Shown here piece by piece: positions 1 to 8,966 of a stretch of DNA of 64,000 bases. The DNA lies in contig NZ_CP065521.1 of the NCBI RefSeq assembly GCF_018986735.1, positions 558,001 through 622,000 of the forward strand. Direction: 5' to 3'. The notes below the pieces were generated by a model. It made no database searches, was not told the DNA's origin, and saw only the letters and a list, made by a program, of their open reading frames with translations. Both the position numbers and the translations under genes were made by a program. Every line of letters starts with the position of its first letter. The first letter of the stretch is position 1. Source of the DNA: Schaalia sp. 19OD2882. Its GTDB lineage: Bacteria; Actinomycetota; Actinomycetes; Actinomycetales; Actinomycetaceae.

Positions 1-881
1 AGGCGGCTTGCGCTGGTGGCGACCGCGGAGATCGCAGGCGTGGTCGCGCGGCACAGTGGCGAGTCCTGGCAGGAGAACAACAGGACGTCGGCGTGAGCGC
101 TCCCATTGGTGGCCGCCAGTCCACCCAGGGTGAGGATCTCGTTGTCGAAGATCAAAGCGTCGACATCTTTTTCGAGCAGCGAAGAAGCGGCGCTGCGGCC
201 CGCTGTTTCGGTGAAGTCCGTGCCCTCTGAGACGAACACCCGGACCTGTGGGTGCTCGTCGGCGTAGGCGTGCAGGGCTGCACAGCGCGAAACCGTGTGG
301 ATGAAGCTTGCGTCCCCCGAGACGTAACCGATTCGGCGCGCCCCCTGCGCGACGAGGTGTTCGACAATGCTCCGGATCAGGGCATCGTCCGCGGTGATGA
401 CGCTGGGCAGTCCCGGCGCGTCGAGACCGACGACGACTGCGGGCAGGTCAAGGTCCTTGACGAGGTCGAAGCGGGGATCCCCGACGACCGGTTCGACCAG
501 GACCACACCGTCCACGCGTCCGGACGAACTCCACTCCCTGTACAACTGCATCTCCTCCTCCAGGCAGGAGGCGTGCCGCATGACCAGGTCCATGTTCGCG
601 GTGGCAAGCTCGCTCTGCAGGCCGATGAGGAAGTGGAAGTAGAAGCCTTCCGAGGCGTAGGAGTCGTCGGGTCGGGTGATGACCAATCCGATGGCGTCAG
701 CGCGGGCGCGGGACAGGGCCTGGGCGCGCGGACTGGGTGTCCAGCCGGCCTCGTGGGCGACCGTGAGGATCCGCTCGCGTGTCTCCTGGCCGACCCCTGG
801 ACGCCCGTTGAGGGTGAAGGAGACCGCGGTGGGGGAGACCCCGGCCTTCTCGGCGATGTCCTTGATCGTGGTCTTCTTCAC
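1..881 (-). CDS. LacI-family transcriptional regulator (3' end outside window)
   Basis: Sugar-responsive repressor of the LacI/GalR family. Reading leftward from GTG at 881, the N-terminus KKTTIKDIAEKAGVSPTAVS is a classic LacI helix-turn-helix (residues 2-21), followed by the hinge region and a periplasmic-binding-protein-like effector domain (LVITRPDDS, DGVVLVEP, RRIGYVSGD). About 293 codons are visible, so only the last 40 or so residues are missing. An upstream ATG at about 949 runs into a stop before the HTH, so the GTG, preceded by AAAGG, is the start. The gene is divergent from the glycosidase/transporter operon, whose promoter carries a LacI-type palindrome, so it is the likely local repressor. 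The effector is unknown, perhaps mannose or an N-glycan fragment. Confidence 0.9.
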   Translation of the reverse strand, partial: MKKTTIKDIAEKAGVSPTAVSFTLNGRPGVGQETRERILTVAHEAGWTPSPRAQALSRARADAIGLVITRPDDSYASEGFYFHFLIGLQSELATANMDLVMRHASCLEEEMQLYREWSSSGRVDGVVLVEPVVGDPRFDLVKDLDLPAVVVGLDAPGLPSVITADDALIRSIVEHLVAQGARRIGYVSGDASFIHTVSRCAALHAYADEHPQVRVFVSEGTDFTETAGRSAASSLLEKDVDALIFDNEILTLGGLAATNGSAHADVLLFSCQDSPLCRATTPAISAVATSASR

Positions 882-1047
882 CGCAGGCCTTTTGTCGGTA
901 GTGATGTGCTGAACGGTCGGGCGCCGAGGGCGCGCGTGTCGGTGTTCATGAGGTGATCTGTCGGGGTGCGCCGGGGGCGGGTGGAAGCGCCCGGGGTGCG
1001 TGCAACCGACACACACATGATAGTCGACAGGAGTTCTTCGGAAGCAC

Positions 1048-1076
1048 TTGCGCTAAATCGGTTTAGTGCCTACCCT
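1048..1076 (+). promoter_or_regulatory. Predicted sigma70-type promoter of the glycan operon
   Basis: TTGCGC (1048-1053) and TACCCT (1071-1076) are separated by exactly 17 bases. The spacer contains the LacI-type palindrome, so a bound repressor would block RNA polymerase directly. The -10 box is a poor match to TATAAT, so this is a moderate prediction. Confidence 0.5.
1053..1066. promoter_or_regulatory. LacI-family operator palindrome
   Basis: CTAAATCGGTTTAG is a near-perfect palindrome centred on CG (arms CTAAA/TTTAG). This is the usual form of LacI/GalR operators. It lies between the divergent lacI-type gene and the mannosidase operon. Confidence 0.75.
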
Positions 1077-1106
1077 TGGTGCAGAGCGTGAAAGGTCGAA
1101 GAAGAC

Positions 1107-4100
1107 ATGCATCACAACCGTTCAATCTTGCACAAGCGTGTCGAACGTACCCTGCGAGAAAAGCTCGCACCGGCCACGGTGAGTGTGATCGGCGCGTTGG
1201 ACGTGTCCGCTTGGCGCGTCCCCCTTGAAGCAGGCGTCATCGGCGAACCGATTCCCTACGCCCTCGTTCCCCTCGACGAATTCACCCCCATTGCCGTCGG
1301 CGACACCTGGGGAGCGCCTTGGCAGACCACGTGGATGCTCTTCACCGCGCAGATCCCCTCCAGTGAGCAGGTCGCCCTTGCCCCCGGCGACACCTTGGAG
1401 GCCCGCATCGACCTCGGGTGGCAGGACCACTCGCCGGGATTCCAATGTGAGGGACTGGTCCGCGACGAGGACGGACGCACCGTCAAAGCACTCAATCCGC
1501 GCAACACGTGGGTTCCTCTACCTGCACCCGCCGAGGATGAAACGCCCTTCCGATTCACCGTGGAAGCAGCTGCCAATCCGCTTCTGCTCGACGTTCCTCC
1601 ATTCCAGGTCACCTACCAGGGGCACAAGACCACGGCGACCTCCAAAGAGGCCTACGCCCTGACTCGGGCCGACCTGGTGGTCCGCCACGCGGAAGTCGAC
1701 GCCCTGTTCTGGGACATGACTGTCCTGAGCGAATTGATCGCCGTCCAAGAAGACCTGGACGCGCGCGGATGGCAGATCCTCCTCGCCCTGTCCCACGCCA
1801 TCGACGTCCTCGACCTCCAGGACATCCCGAACACCGCGGCAGCAGCGCGCGCCGTCCTGGCGCCACTGCTGGCCGAACCTGCATCCCCCTCGGCCCACCA
1901 CCTGTCGGCAGTGGGACATGCACACATCGACTCCGGATGGCTGTGGCCCCTGCGTGAAACCAGACGCAAGGTCAACCGCACCCTGGCCAACGTCGTCCGT
2001 CTTCTCGACGACGGGGCCGACATGATCTTCGCCCTGCCTGCGGCCCAACACGTGGCGTGGCTGGAGGAAGAGGACCCGGAGCTCTTCGAGCGGGTCAAGA
2101 GGCACGTCGCGCGGGGACGGATCGTTCCGGTCGGCTCCATGTGGGTGGAGGCGGACGGCCAGCTGCCCGGCGGGGAGGCCCTGGCCCGTCAATTCGTCGA
2201 GGGCGAGCGCTGGTTCCGGGAGAAGTTGGACTTCACCTGCAAGGAAATGTGGCTGCCGGACTCCTTCGGATACTCGGCGGCCCTTCCGCAGATTGCGCGC
2301 GAAGCCGGCATCTGCCGATTCCTCACCCAGAAGATCTCGTGGAACCAGGTCGACAAGTTCCCGCACCACACCTTCTTGTGGGAAGGGATCGACGGAACCA
2401 GGATCTTCACTCACTTCCCGCCCGTCGACACCTACGGTTCGGAGATCACCGCAGAACAACTCCACCACGCCCAGACGAATTTCCAGGACAAGGGATGTGC
2501 CTCGGCCTCACTGCTGCCGTACGGCTACGGTGACGGCGGCGGAGGCCCCACCAGGGACATGGGTGAACGCATCACGCGATTCGCCAACCTTGCCGGGGCG
2601 CCCCGCATCGAACACGAAACCCCCCAGCAGTTCTTCGACCGGGCGATCGCCGAATACCCCGATCCGCCCGTGTGGGTCGGCGAACTCTATCTGGAACTGC
2701 ACCGGGGGACCCTGACCAGCCAGATCGCCATCAAACAGGGGAATCGTCGCTGTGAGTCCGTGATCCGCGAGGCCGAACACTGGGCCGCCCTGGCGGCCCA
2801 CGCAGGTCTGGTCGACTACCCGCACGAGGAGTTGCGCAAGGCCTGGCAGGACCTGCTCCTCACCCAATTCCACGACATCCTTCCGGGCACCTCCATCGCC
2901 TGGGTGAATGAGGAAGCGGCAGGACTCCACCGCCGGGTCCTTGGCACGTGCGAGGAGGTCATCACCCGCTCCCTGCGCGCTCTGACCGGGGCCGACGCAG
3001 TCCACGTGAACCCACCTGACGCCCCGCGCCCGCACGAGGCCCATCTGGCCAACGCTTCGGCCTTTCCCGAGCGCGGAGTCGCCCCCTTCGCCGCCGACGC
3101 CCAGCGCACCGGCACGGCCAGCGCGGCCCTCACCTTCGACCCGGAGACCAGGACGGCGTCCAATGGCCGGGTCACGGCACGCTTCGACGAATCGGGCGCC
3201 CTCGTGTCCCTACGAGGAAAGGACGGTGCCGAACTCGTCCCGCCCGGTGGTCGCGCCGGCGTCTTCGAAGTCTTCCAAGACTTCCCCAACATGTGGGACG
3301 CGTGGGACATCGACCCCTTCTACAAGGGCACCCGACAGGTCCTCGACCTCGAACCATGCGGCATCGAGCAGGGACCCGACCGCATCGTCGTGCGCGCCGC
3401 ATCCCACTTCCGCAACTCCGAATTGCGCTTGGCCTGGATCCTCGACTCCGACGCCGAATCCATCGACCTGCATGTCCATGCGGACTGGCACGAGCACGAA
3501 CACCTGTGCAAACTCGCCTTCCCCGTGGACATCCACACCGATCACGCGCAATTCGAAACCCAATTCGGGCACTTGAGGCGCCCCATCCACGAAAACACCT
3601 CATGGGACGCCTGCCGTTTCGAAGTCAGCGCCCACCGTTGGCTGCGTCTGGCGCACGCCACGGCCGCCCTCAGCATCGCCAATGACGCCACCTACGGGTG
3701 GGACCTCACCCGACACCTCCACCAGGACGGGACCTCGGGTCGGCGACGTGGAACCTGGACCCTCGTGCGCGCGACATTGGTCAAGTCCGCGCGCTTTCCC
3801 GACCCGGAACAGGACCAGGGGTCCTTCGAGTGGAACTTCCGCCTGCACCCGGGGGCCACCACCCTGGATGCAGTCGCCGACGGACAACACCTCAACCTGC
3901 GGCAACGATTCCTCGACGGGGCGCAGCGCAGTGTTGCCGCACCTTTCACGGTGGACGGAGCCGTCGTGGAGTCGGTGTGCGTCATCCCCCACACCGACAA
4001 CTCCCTCGCCCTGCGCCTGTACGAGGCCCGAGGTGGATCCTCCACCGTTCACCTGCACACCGAGGCCGACGCCCGCGTCCGCCTCGTCGACCTCCTGTAC

Positions 4101-4214
4101 CGGGAGTCGGAGGCCGAACCCGAACTGACAGACCTGGGAGGCGGACACCATTGTGTCGAATTGAGCCCCTTCCAGATCATCACCATTCGGATCGACAGGG
4201 GAGACCGTGAGTGA
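1107..4214 (+). CDS. Alpha-mannosidase, glycoside hydrolase family 38
   Basis: Retaining zinc-dependent alpha-mannosidase of 1035 residues, the usual size for bacterial GH38. The metal-binding motif GHAHIDSGWLWP carries H273 and D275. The nucleophile motif MWLPDSFGYSAALPQI carries D385, and a GYGDGGGGPT loop follows near residues 473-482. A central helical domain and C-terminal beta-sandwich domains complete the family layout. There is no signal peptide, so it should act in the cytoplasm on imported oligosaccharides. It is the first gene of the operon, starting 31 bases after the predicted -10 box, and its end overlaps the next gene by 8 bases. It probably removes alpha-linked mannose from N-glycan-type oligosaccharides. 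The exact linkage cannot be read from the sequence. Confidence 0.95.
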   Translation: MHHNRSILHKRVERTLREKLAPATVSVIGALDVSAWRVPLEAGVIGEPIPYALVPLDEFTPIAVGDTWGAPWQTTWMLFTAQIPSSEQVALAPGDTLEARIDLGWQDHSPGFQCEGLVRDEDGRTVKALNPRNTWVPLPAPAEDETPFRFTVEAAANPLLLDVPPFQVTYQGHKTTATSKEAYALTRADLVVRHAEVDALFWDMTVLSELIAVQEDLDARGWQILLALSHAIDVLDLQDIPNTAAAARAVLAPLLAEPASPSAHHLSAVGHAHIDSGWLWPLRETRRKVNRTLANVVRLLDDGADMIFALPAAQHVAWLEEEDPELFERVKRHVARGRIVPVGSMWVEADGQLPGGEALARQFVEGERWFREKLDFTCKEMWLPDSFGYSAALPQIAREAGICRFLTQKISWNQVDKFPHHTFLWEGIDGTRIFTHFPPVDTYGSEITAEQLHHAQTNFQDKGCASASLLPYGYGDGGGGPTRDMGERITRFANLAGAPRIEHETPQQFFDRAIAEYPDPPVWVGELYLELHRGTLTSQIAIKQGNRRCESVIREAEHWAALAAHAGLVDYPHEELRKAWQDLLLTQFHDILPGTSIAWVNEEAAGLHRRVLGTCEEVITRSLRALTGADAVHVNPPDAPRPHEAHLANASAFPERGVAPFAADAQRTGTASAALTFDPETRTASNGRVTARFDESGALVSLRGKDGAELVPPGGRAGVFEVFQDFPNMWDAWDIDPFYKGTRQVLDLEPCGIEQGPDRIVVRAASHFRNSELRLAWILDSDAESIDLHVHADWHEHEHLCKLAFPVDIHTDHAQFETQFGHLRRPIHENTSWDACRFEVSAHRWLRLAHATAALSIANDATYGWDLTRHLHQDGTSGRRRGTWTLVRATLVKSARFPDPEQDQGSFEWNFRLHPGATTLDAVADGQHLNLRQRFLDGAQRSVAAPFTVDGAVVESVCVIPHTDNSLALRLYEARGGSSTVHLHTEADARVRLVDLLYRESEAEPELTDLGGGHHCVELSPFQIITIRIDRGDRE

Positions 4215-5361
4215 CATCAGCGTGGGGGCAAACTACGTGCCCCGCCGAGGCTGGTTCCACTCCTGGCTGGACTTCGACGTGGACCAGGTGCGCGAAGACC
4301 TGGACGACCTCGTCGAACTGGGACTGGACCACATCCGGATCTTCCCCCTGTGGGAGCTCGTCCAGCCCAATCCTGGCCTCATCAGGGAGTCCGCCCTGAT
4401 GGACGTGCGGACACTGGCGTGTGAGGCCTCCGAACGCGGGCTCGGAGTCAGCGTCGACGTCCTGCAGGGGCACCTGTCCAGCTTCGACTTCCTGCCGGCA
4501 TGGACCAGGACATGGCACGCATCGAACATCTTCACCGACCCGGAGGTCATCGAGGCCGAATCCCGACTCATGACGGCGTTCGCCCAGTGTCTGAGCGACG
4601 TCCCGGGTGCCACCGGACTCTCGGTGGGCAACGAAATCGTCCAATTCGCCGCCCACAGGCACCCCGAGGCCGCGCCGCTGACCACCGCGCAGGCCGCATC
4701 CTGGCTGACGGCCATGTTCGAGGCGATGCGTTCGCAGTGGCCCCACGGCCGCCACACCTTCTCCTACGACGACGACGTCTTCTTCGACCCGACCCACCCC
4801 TTCACCCCGGACCTCATCGCCATGGGCGACCTGGTCACCGTGCACTCCTGGGTCTTCGGCACAGTGGGGCGGCACCACGGCAAGGACCATCCCCGCCTAG
4901 CCCTGTTCGCCCGTTACCTGCTCGAAGTGGCGCACGCATGGGCTCCGGGCAAGCCACTGTGGCTGCAGGAGATCGGAGCCCCCCTGACCTACGTCAGCCA
5001 GGACGAGGTCCCCGACTTCGTACGCAAGACCCTCTCCCATGCGTCCTGCGTCCCACAGAACCGCATGGTGACCTGGTGGTGCTCGGCAAACGTCTCCCCC
5101 TCGCTCACCAGATTCCCCGAGGTCGAGTACGGGCTGGGACTCTTCGACGCCGACGGGCACCTCACGCCGGCCGGCCGGGCTCTACGCGACTGGGTCAAGC
5201 ACCCCGAGGTCGCGCCTGCGGCCAGTGGTGCCAACGCCCTTGCCATTCCCGCTCCCACCGATCCCGGAGCACGTCGTGCAGTGTCACCCGACGGCGCCCT
5301 CTTCGACTCCTGGGCCACCGCGATCGAAACAGGCACACCACTCACCCTGGAGGTCCAATGA
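4207..5361 (+). CDS. GH5-like (clan GH-A) glycosidase, probable beta-mannosidase
   Basis: A 384-residue TIM-barrel glycosidase of clan GH-A. The acid/base glutamate is E143 in SVGNEIVQF and the nucleophile is E255 in LWLQEIGAP. Both motifs end strands 4 and 7 in this clan. No signal peptide is present. It starts at GTG 4207 behind AGGGGAG and overlaps the GH38 gene by 8 bases, so translation is probably coupled. In bifidobacterial N-glycan clusters, a GH5 (subfamily 18) enzyme beside GH38 genes and an AGE epimerase cleaves Man-beta-1,4-GlcNAc. The same neighbours here suggest that role. The subfamily was not verified; another beta-glycoside substrate is possible. Confidence 0.8.
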   Translation: MSDISVGANYVPRRGWFHSWLDFDVDQVREDLDDLVELGLDHIRIFPLWELVQPNPGLIRESALMDVRTLACEASERGLGVSVDVLQGHLSSFDFLPAWTRTWHASNIFTDPEVIEAESRLMTAFAQCLSDVPGATGLSVGNEIVQFAAHRHPEAAPLTTAQAASWLTAMFEAMRSQWPHGRHTFSYDDDVFFDPTHPFTPDLIAMGDLVTVHSWVFGTVGRHHGKDHPRLALFARYLLEVAHAWAPGKPLWLQEIGAPLTYVSQDEVPDFVRKTLSHASCVPQNRMVTWWCSANVSPSLTRFPEVEYGLGLFDADGHLTPAGRALRDWVKHPEVAPAASGANALAIPAPTDPGARRAVSPDGALFDSWATAIETGTPLTLEVQ

Positions 5362-6626
5362 TCCCCGATCCTCTCTCGGCCGCCGAAGAAGCCGGCATCG
5401 ACGTGTTCATCGCGCCCGGGCAGGCCACGTACACGGTGACCCGTCTGCCCGAAGGGGCCGGCGATTGCGCCGACGTGACAGGAATCCGTGTGACGGCACC
5501 GACCCAGGCGGGTCTGGTGTGGGGAGCGGCCCAGGTTCTCGCCGAGAAGGCGGCCGGCGCGCCCGTCACCCAGGGCGAGTTCGACCCGCCTTACGCGCGT
5601 CGAGGACTGCACGTCGATTCCGCCCGCCACTTCTTCGAACCGCAGCACATCCACGACCTGCTGCACATCATGGCGTGGGGGCGGCTGAACGTCATGAACC
5701 TCCACCTCTCCGAGAACGAAGGATGCCGCCTTCCCTCCCAGCGCCACCCCGAGATCATGTCCGAAGCCCATTTCTCACGGGAGGACATCCGCGGATTCAT
5801 CGAGGAAGGCCAACGCCTGGGGATCACCGTCATCCCTTCGATCGACATGCCCGGGCATTTGGGCAGGGCCTTGGAAGGAAATGAGTGGGCGCAATTGCGG
5901 GACCAGGACGGGACGCCGATCCGCGGCGCCCTCGACATCCTCAATCCTGAGGCCATCGCCTTCGCATGGGACATCCTCGACGAGGCCGTCGAACTCTTCG
6001 GCGCCGAGGAGGTCACCATTGGCGGAGACGAATTCCTCGACCTCGGCGTGGGAGTTCCCGCCCTGCATGCGGCGGCGCAGGAACGATTCGGCCCGGACGC
6101 GGCCGAGAACGACCTGTGGATCGATTTCGTCAACCGAACCGTCGAACGTCTTGCCGCCAAAGGCGTGCGCTCAGGCGTGTGGAACGACGGGATCCGAGGC
6201 CGTCGTGTCGTCGACCTGGATCGGCGCGCGCTGCTGCACCACTGGACGCGATGGGGGCAGCACATGGCCGCTCCTTGCGAACTGTCCGACCACGACATGG
6301 TCAACTGGGACGCGGATGCCCTGTACTTCGTCCTGCGCCGCGACCAGCTCCACCTGCTTCCCACATTCGACTCGGTGTGGGACAACTTCGAACCCTCGCT
6401 CTTCCTCGACCGCGTCGGACACACCCGTCTGCGCAATGTCGAAGGAGCAGTGTTCTCCATCTGGTGCGACGAGCCCGACGCTTTGAGCACCGTCTCCATT
6501 GTGCGACTCGCGAAAGATCCCATCCTGGCCTTCGCCTGTCGTTGTTGGCCGCTGGGAGGCCTGCACGGCAAAGCTGCCGTCCACTCCGCCTTCTCGGCCG
6601 TGACCCAAGAAAGGGAAGGAAAATGA
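5358..6626 (+). CDS. Beta-N-acetylhexosaminidase, glycoside hydrolase family 20
   Basis: A 422-residue GH20 exo-hexosaminidase that releases terminal GlcNAc or GalNAc. The hallmark RGLHVDSARHFF near residues 77-88 opens the barrel. The catalytic Asp-Glu pair is D224-E225 in IGGDEF, which uses the substrate's acetamido group as nucleophile. A short N-terminal GH20b-like domain precedes the barrel. There is no secretion signal. The ATG at 5358 overlaps the previous stop (ATGA), which fixes the start even though the frame is open far upstream. Together with the GH38 and GH5-like enzymes it would complete exo-trimming of an imported complex-type glycan fragment. Confidence 0.93.
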   Translation: MIPDPLSAAEEAGIDVFIAPGQATYTVTRLPEGAGDCADVTGIRVTAPTQAGLVWGAAQVLAEKAAGAPVTQGEFDPPYARRGLHVDSARHFFEPQHIHDLLHIMAWGRLNVMNLHLSENEGCRLPSQRHPEIMSEAHFSREDIRGFIEEGQRLGITVIPSIDMPGHLGRALEGNEWAQLRDQDGTPIRGALDILNPEAIAFAWDILDEAVELFGAEEVTIGGDEFLDLGVGVPALHAAAQERFGPDAAENDLWIDFVNRTVERLAAKGVRSGVWNDGIRGRRVVDLDRRALLHHWTRWGQHMAAPCELSDHDMVNWDADALYFVLRRDQLHLLPTFDSVWDNFEPSLFLDRVGHTRLRNVEGAVFSIWCDEPDALSTVSIVRLAKDPILAFACRCWPLGGLHGKAAVHSAFSAVTQEREGK

Positions 6627-7924
6627 CACGAGGACGTCCTCTTGTTGCACTCGTGGCCGCCGGGGCAATGATTTTCGGCCTGGCAGCCTGCACAGGTGGT
6701 GGCCCCACCACCTCGACCGAAACCCCTGCTTCGGCAGCGGCCTCCGGTGAAGTCGCCGGAGAGATCACGTTCCAGACCTGGAGTCTGAAGAACGAGAAGT
6801 TCACGCCGTACTTCGAGAAACTCATTGCGGAATTCGAGAAGGAGAACCCGAAAGTCAAGGTCAAGTGGCTGGACCAGCCCGGCGAAGGCTACGAGGAGAA
6901 GCTTCTCCAGCAGGCCAATGCCGGTGAACTGCCCGATGTCGTGAACGTGCCCCCGCAATTCGGATACCAGTTGGCCAAGACCGGTCAGCTCCTGGACCTG
7001 CGCGCGGCCGACTCGGCCGTGCTCAAGGACTACGTCGAAGGCGGTCTTGCGGCCTACCAGTACACGGACGCGGGTCTCGAAGGCTCCTACGGCTACCCGT
7101 GGTACCTGGGCACCATGTTCAACTACTGGAACATGGACGCCCTCGCAAAGGCGGGTATCACCGAGATCCCCACGGATGAAGCGTCCTACTACGCGGCAGC
7201 GGAGAAGGCAGGGGCCAAGGGTGTGGCCCTGCTCCACTCGGTGCCCTCCATCGGAACCTTCGCCGCCCGCGGCATCCCGGTCTGGGACGCCGACAAGCGT
7301 GAGTTCGTCTTCAACACGGACGAAGCCGTGAAACTCGTCGAACGCTACGCCGACCTGTACGCCAAGGGCGCACTCCCTCCGGAACTCATCACTGCCTCTG
7401 ACAACGGCGCCGCCAAGAACGAGGCCTACTACAAGGGGGTTCTCGGCAACATCCAGTCCACTCCGTCCTTCGTCGGGGCAATCGCGGACAATGCTCCGTC
7501 ACTGACCGACAAGACGAAGGTGACGAACCCGTGGGAAACCCCGCAGCTGCTGGTCCAGGGCATCTCCGTGTCCGCCAAGTCGAAGGCCCCCGCCGCCGCA
7601 CTGGCTTTCGCCAAGTACGTGACCAACAACGAGAACCAGGTGGCTTTCGTCAAGATCGCCAAGGGCTTCCTGCCCGGCACCGTGGAGGGAAACAAGAACG
7701 CCGCAGACTTCGCATCCGCGGAGGATTCGGCGCTGATGAAGGAAGCCCTCAAGGTCGCCGGTGACACCGTCCAGAAGGCAGAGCTCCTCGGGCCCCTCGA
7801 GGTGTCGAACCAGATGGAGACCATCATCGTCCAGCAGGTGTCGGCAGCCATCACAGGACAGCGCAGCGCCAAGGAAGCACTGGACACCGCCGTCCAACAG
7901 TGCAACCAACTTGTGACGAAGTGA
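6623..7924 (+). CDS. Sugar ABC transporter substrate-binding lipoprotein
   Basis: A 433-residue extracellular solute-binding protein of the carbohydrate type (MalE/UgpB-like, family 1). It has a lipoprotein signal peptide with lipobox GLAAC, the lipidated cysteine being C23, then a Thr/Ser-rich linker and a two-lobe binding fold starting EITFQTWSLKNEKF. It captures the oligosaccharide outside the membrane for the two permeases encoded next. ATGA overlap with the GH20 gene fixes the start at 6623, preceded by AAGGGAAGGA. No ATPase gene is present; the importer probably uses a shared MsiK-type ATPase encoded elsewhere, as is common in actinobacteria. Confidence 0.93.
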   Translation: MTRGRPLVALVAAGAMIFGLAACTGGGPTTSTETPASAAASGEVAGEITFQTWSLKNEKFTPYFEKLIAEFEKENPKVKVKWLDQPGEGYEEKLLQQANAGELPDVVNVPPQFGYQLAKTGQLLDLRAADSAVLKDYVEGGLAAYQYTDAGLEGSYGYPWYLGTMFNYWNMDALAKAGITEIPTDEASYYAAAEKAGAKGVALLHSVPSIGTFAARGIPVWDADKREFVFNTDEAVKLVERYADLYAKGALPPELITASDNGAAKNEAYYKGVLGNIQSTPSFVGAIADNAPSLTDKTKVTNPWETPQLLVQGISVSAKSKAPAAALAFAKYVTNNENQVAFVKIAKGFLPGTVEGNKNAADFASAEDSALMKEALKVAGDTVQKAELLGPLEVSNQMETIIVQQVSAAITGQRSAKEALDTAVQQCNQLVTK

Positions 7925-7937
7925 GTCGGAGCGGGTC

Positions 7938-8966
7938 ATGAAATCCTATCGTTCGTACACGCCCTACCTGCTGATCGGACCAGCAGTGCTCTGGGTCGTG
8001 GTGTTCGGCCTGTGGCCCTTCGCGAACACGATCTTCCTGTCGTTCACTGATGCTCGACCTCTTCAAGAGGTGACGATTGTCGGGTGGGCGAACTACGAAC
8101 GGCTTTTCGCTGACCCGCAGTTCCGGGAGGCCCTGCTCATTTCGCTGCTCTATGCAGCCGCGTGCGTGCCTCTGCTGACGATCCTGCCCCTTCTGATTGC
8201 ACTTCTGGTCGTGAAGAAGATCCCCGGAATCGGATTCTTCCGGACCACCTCCTACTTCCCGGTCGTCGCATCGATCGTCGTGGCGGGAATCATCTGGTCC
8301 TGGTTGTTCGACTCCAAGGGCATCATCAACGAGTCATTGCAGGCAATGGGGCTGACGGACGCGCCGATCCACTTCCTCATCGACAGGTGGAAGCTGCTCG
8401 GATGCGCCATCGCCCTGACCGTGTGGAAGGGGCTGGGGTACTACATGGTGGTGTACCTGGCTGCACTGGCCAACATGGGTACGCAGATCCAGGAAGCCGC
8501 CGCTCTGGATGGGGCGGGATGGTGGCGGAGGCTCTTCTCCATCGTCATCCCCTCCATCCGGAGCGCCATGATCCTCGTCGCCGCGTTGATCTGCGCCTCG
8601 GCCATACGCGTCTTCTCGGAAATCTACGTGCTCTCCAACGGCACAGGAGGTCCGGGTGGCCTGGACCAGTCCATCGTCATGCTCATCAAGAGGGTCGGTC
8701 AGGGCCTCAACGGAGACCTGGGCTATGCGTCGGCCATGTCCGTGGTGTTGTTCCTGCTGACCCTCGTGCCTCTTCTCGTCGTCGCCTACTTCAATCTCGA
8801 CGGGCGTGAGCGTCTGGCCAAGATGCGCAAACGCTGGAAGCAGCGTTCGGCCTCCGCAGGGGAGGAGGCCCCCGGCGAGGCGGCAGTCCTTGCCGCTTCG
8901 GCAGCGGGACGAGGGCGAGCCCGGCACTCGGACGGCGGGCACTCACGGAAGGGAGAGACACGATGA
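7938..8966 (+). CDS. Sugar ABC transporter permease, MalF/UgpA type
   Basis: A 342-residue inner-membrane permease with about six hydrophobic helices, the first being YLLIGPAVLWVVVFGLWPF. The cytoplasmic EAA loop, EAAALDGAGWWRRLF, sits near residues 187-201 and docks the ATPase. The last 40 or so residues are a charged Ala/Glu/Arg-rich cytoplasmic tail, longer than usual. It begins 13 bases after the binding-protein gene and ends in an ATGA overlap with its partner permease. Substrate choice is inferred only from the neighbouring glycosidases. Confidence 0.92.
   Translation: MKSYRSYTPYLLIGPAVLWVVVFGLWPFANTIFLSFTDARPLQEVTIVGWANYERLFADPQFREALLISLLYAAACVPLLTILPLLIALLVVKKIPGIGFFRTTSYFPVVASIVVAGIIWSWLFDSKGIINESLQAMGLTDAPIHFLIDRWKLLGCAIALTVWKGLGYYMVVYLAALANMGTQIQEAAALDGAGWWRRLFSIVIPSIRSAMILVAALICASAIRVFSEIYVLSNGTGGPGGLDQSIVMLIKRVGQGLNGDLGYASAMSVVLFLLTLVPLLVVAYFNLDGRERLAKMRKRWKQRSASAGEEAPGEAAVLAASAAGRGRARHSDGGHSRKGETR

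Noticed and set aside
5591..7237. A 548-residue minus-strand open frame across the GH20 and binding-protein genes
   Set aside because: Both genes on the plus strand are certain. The translation is Arg/Ser-rich noise.
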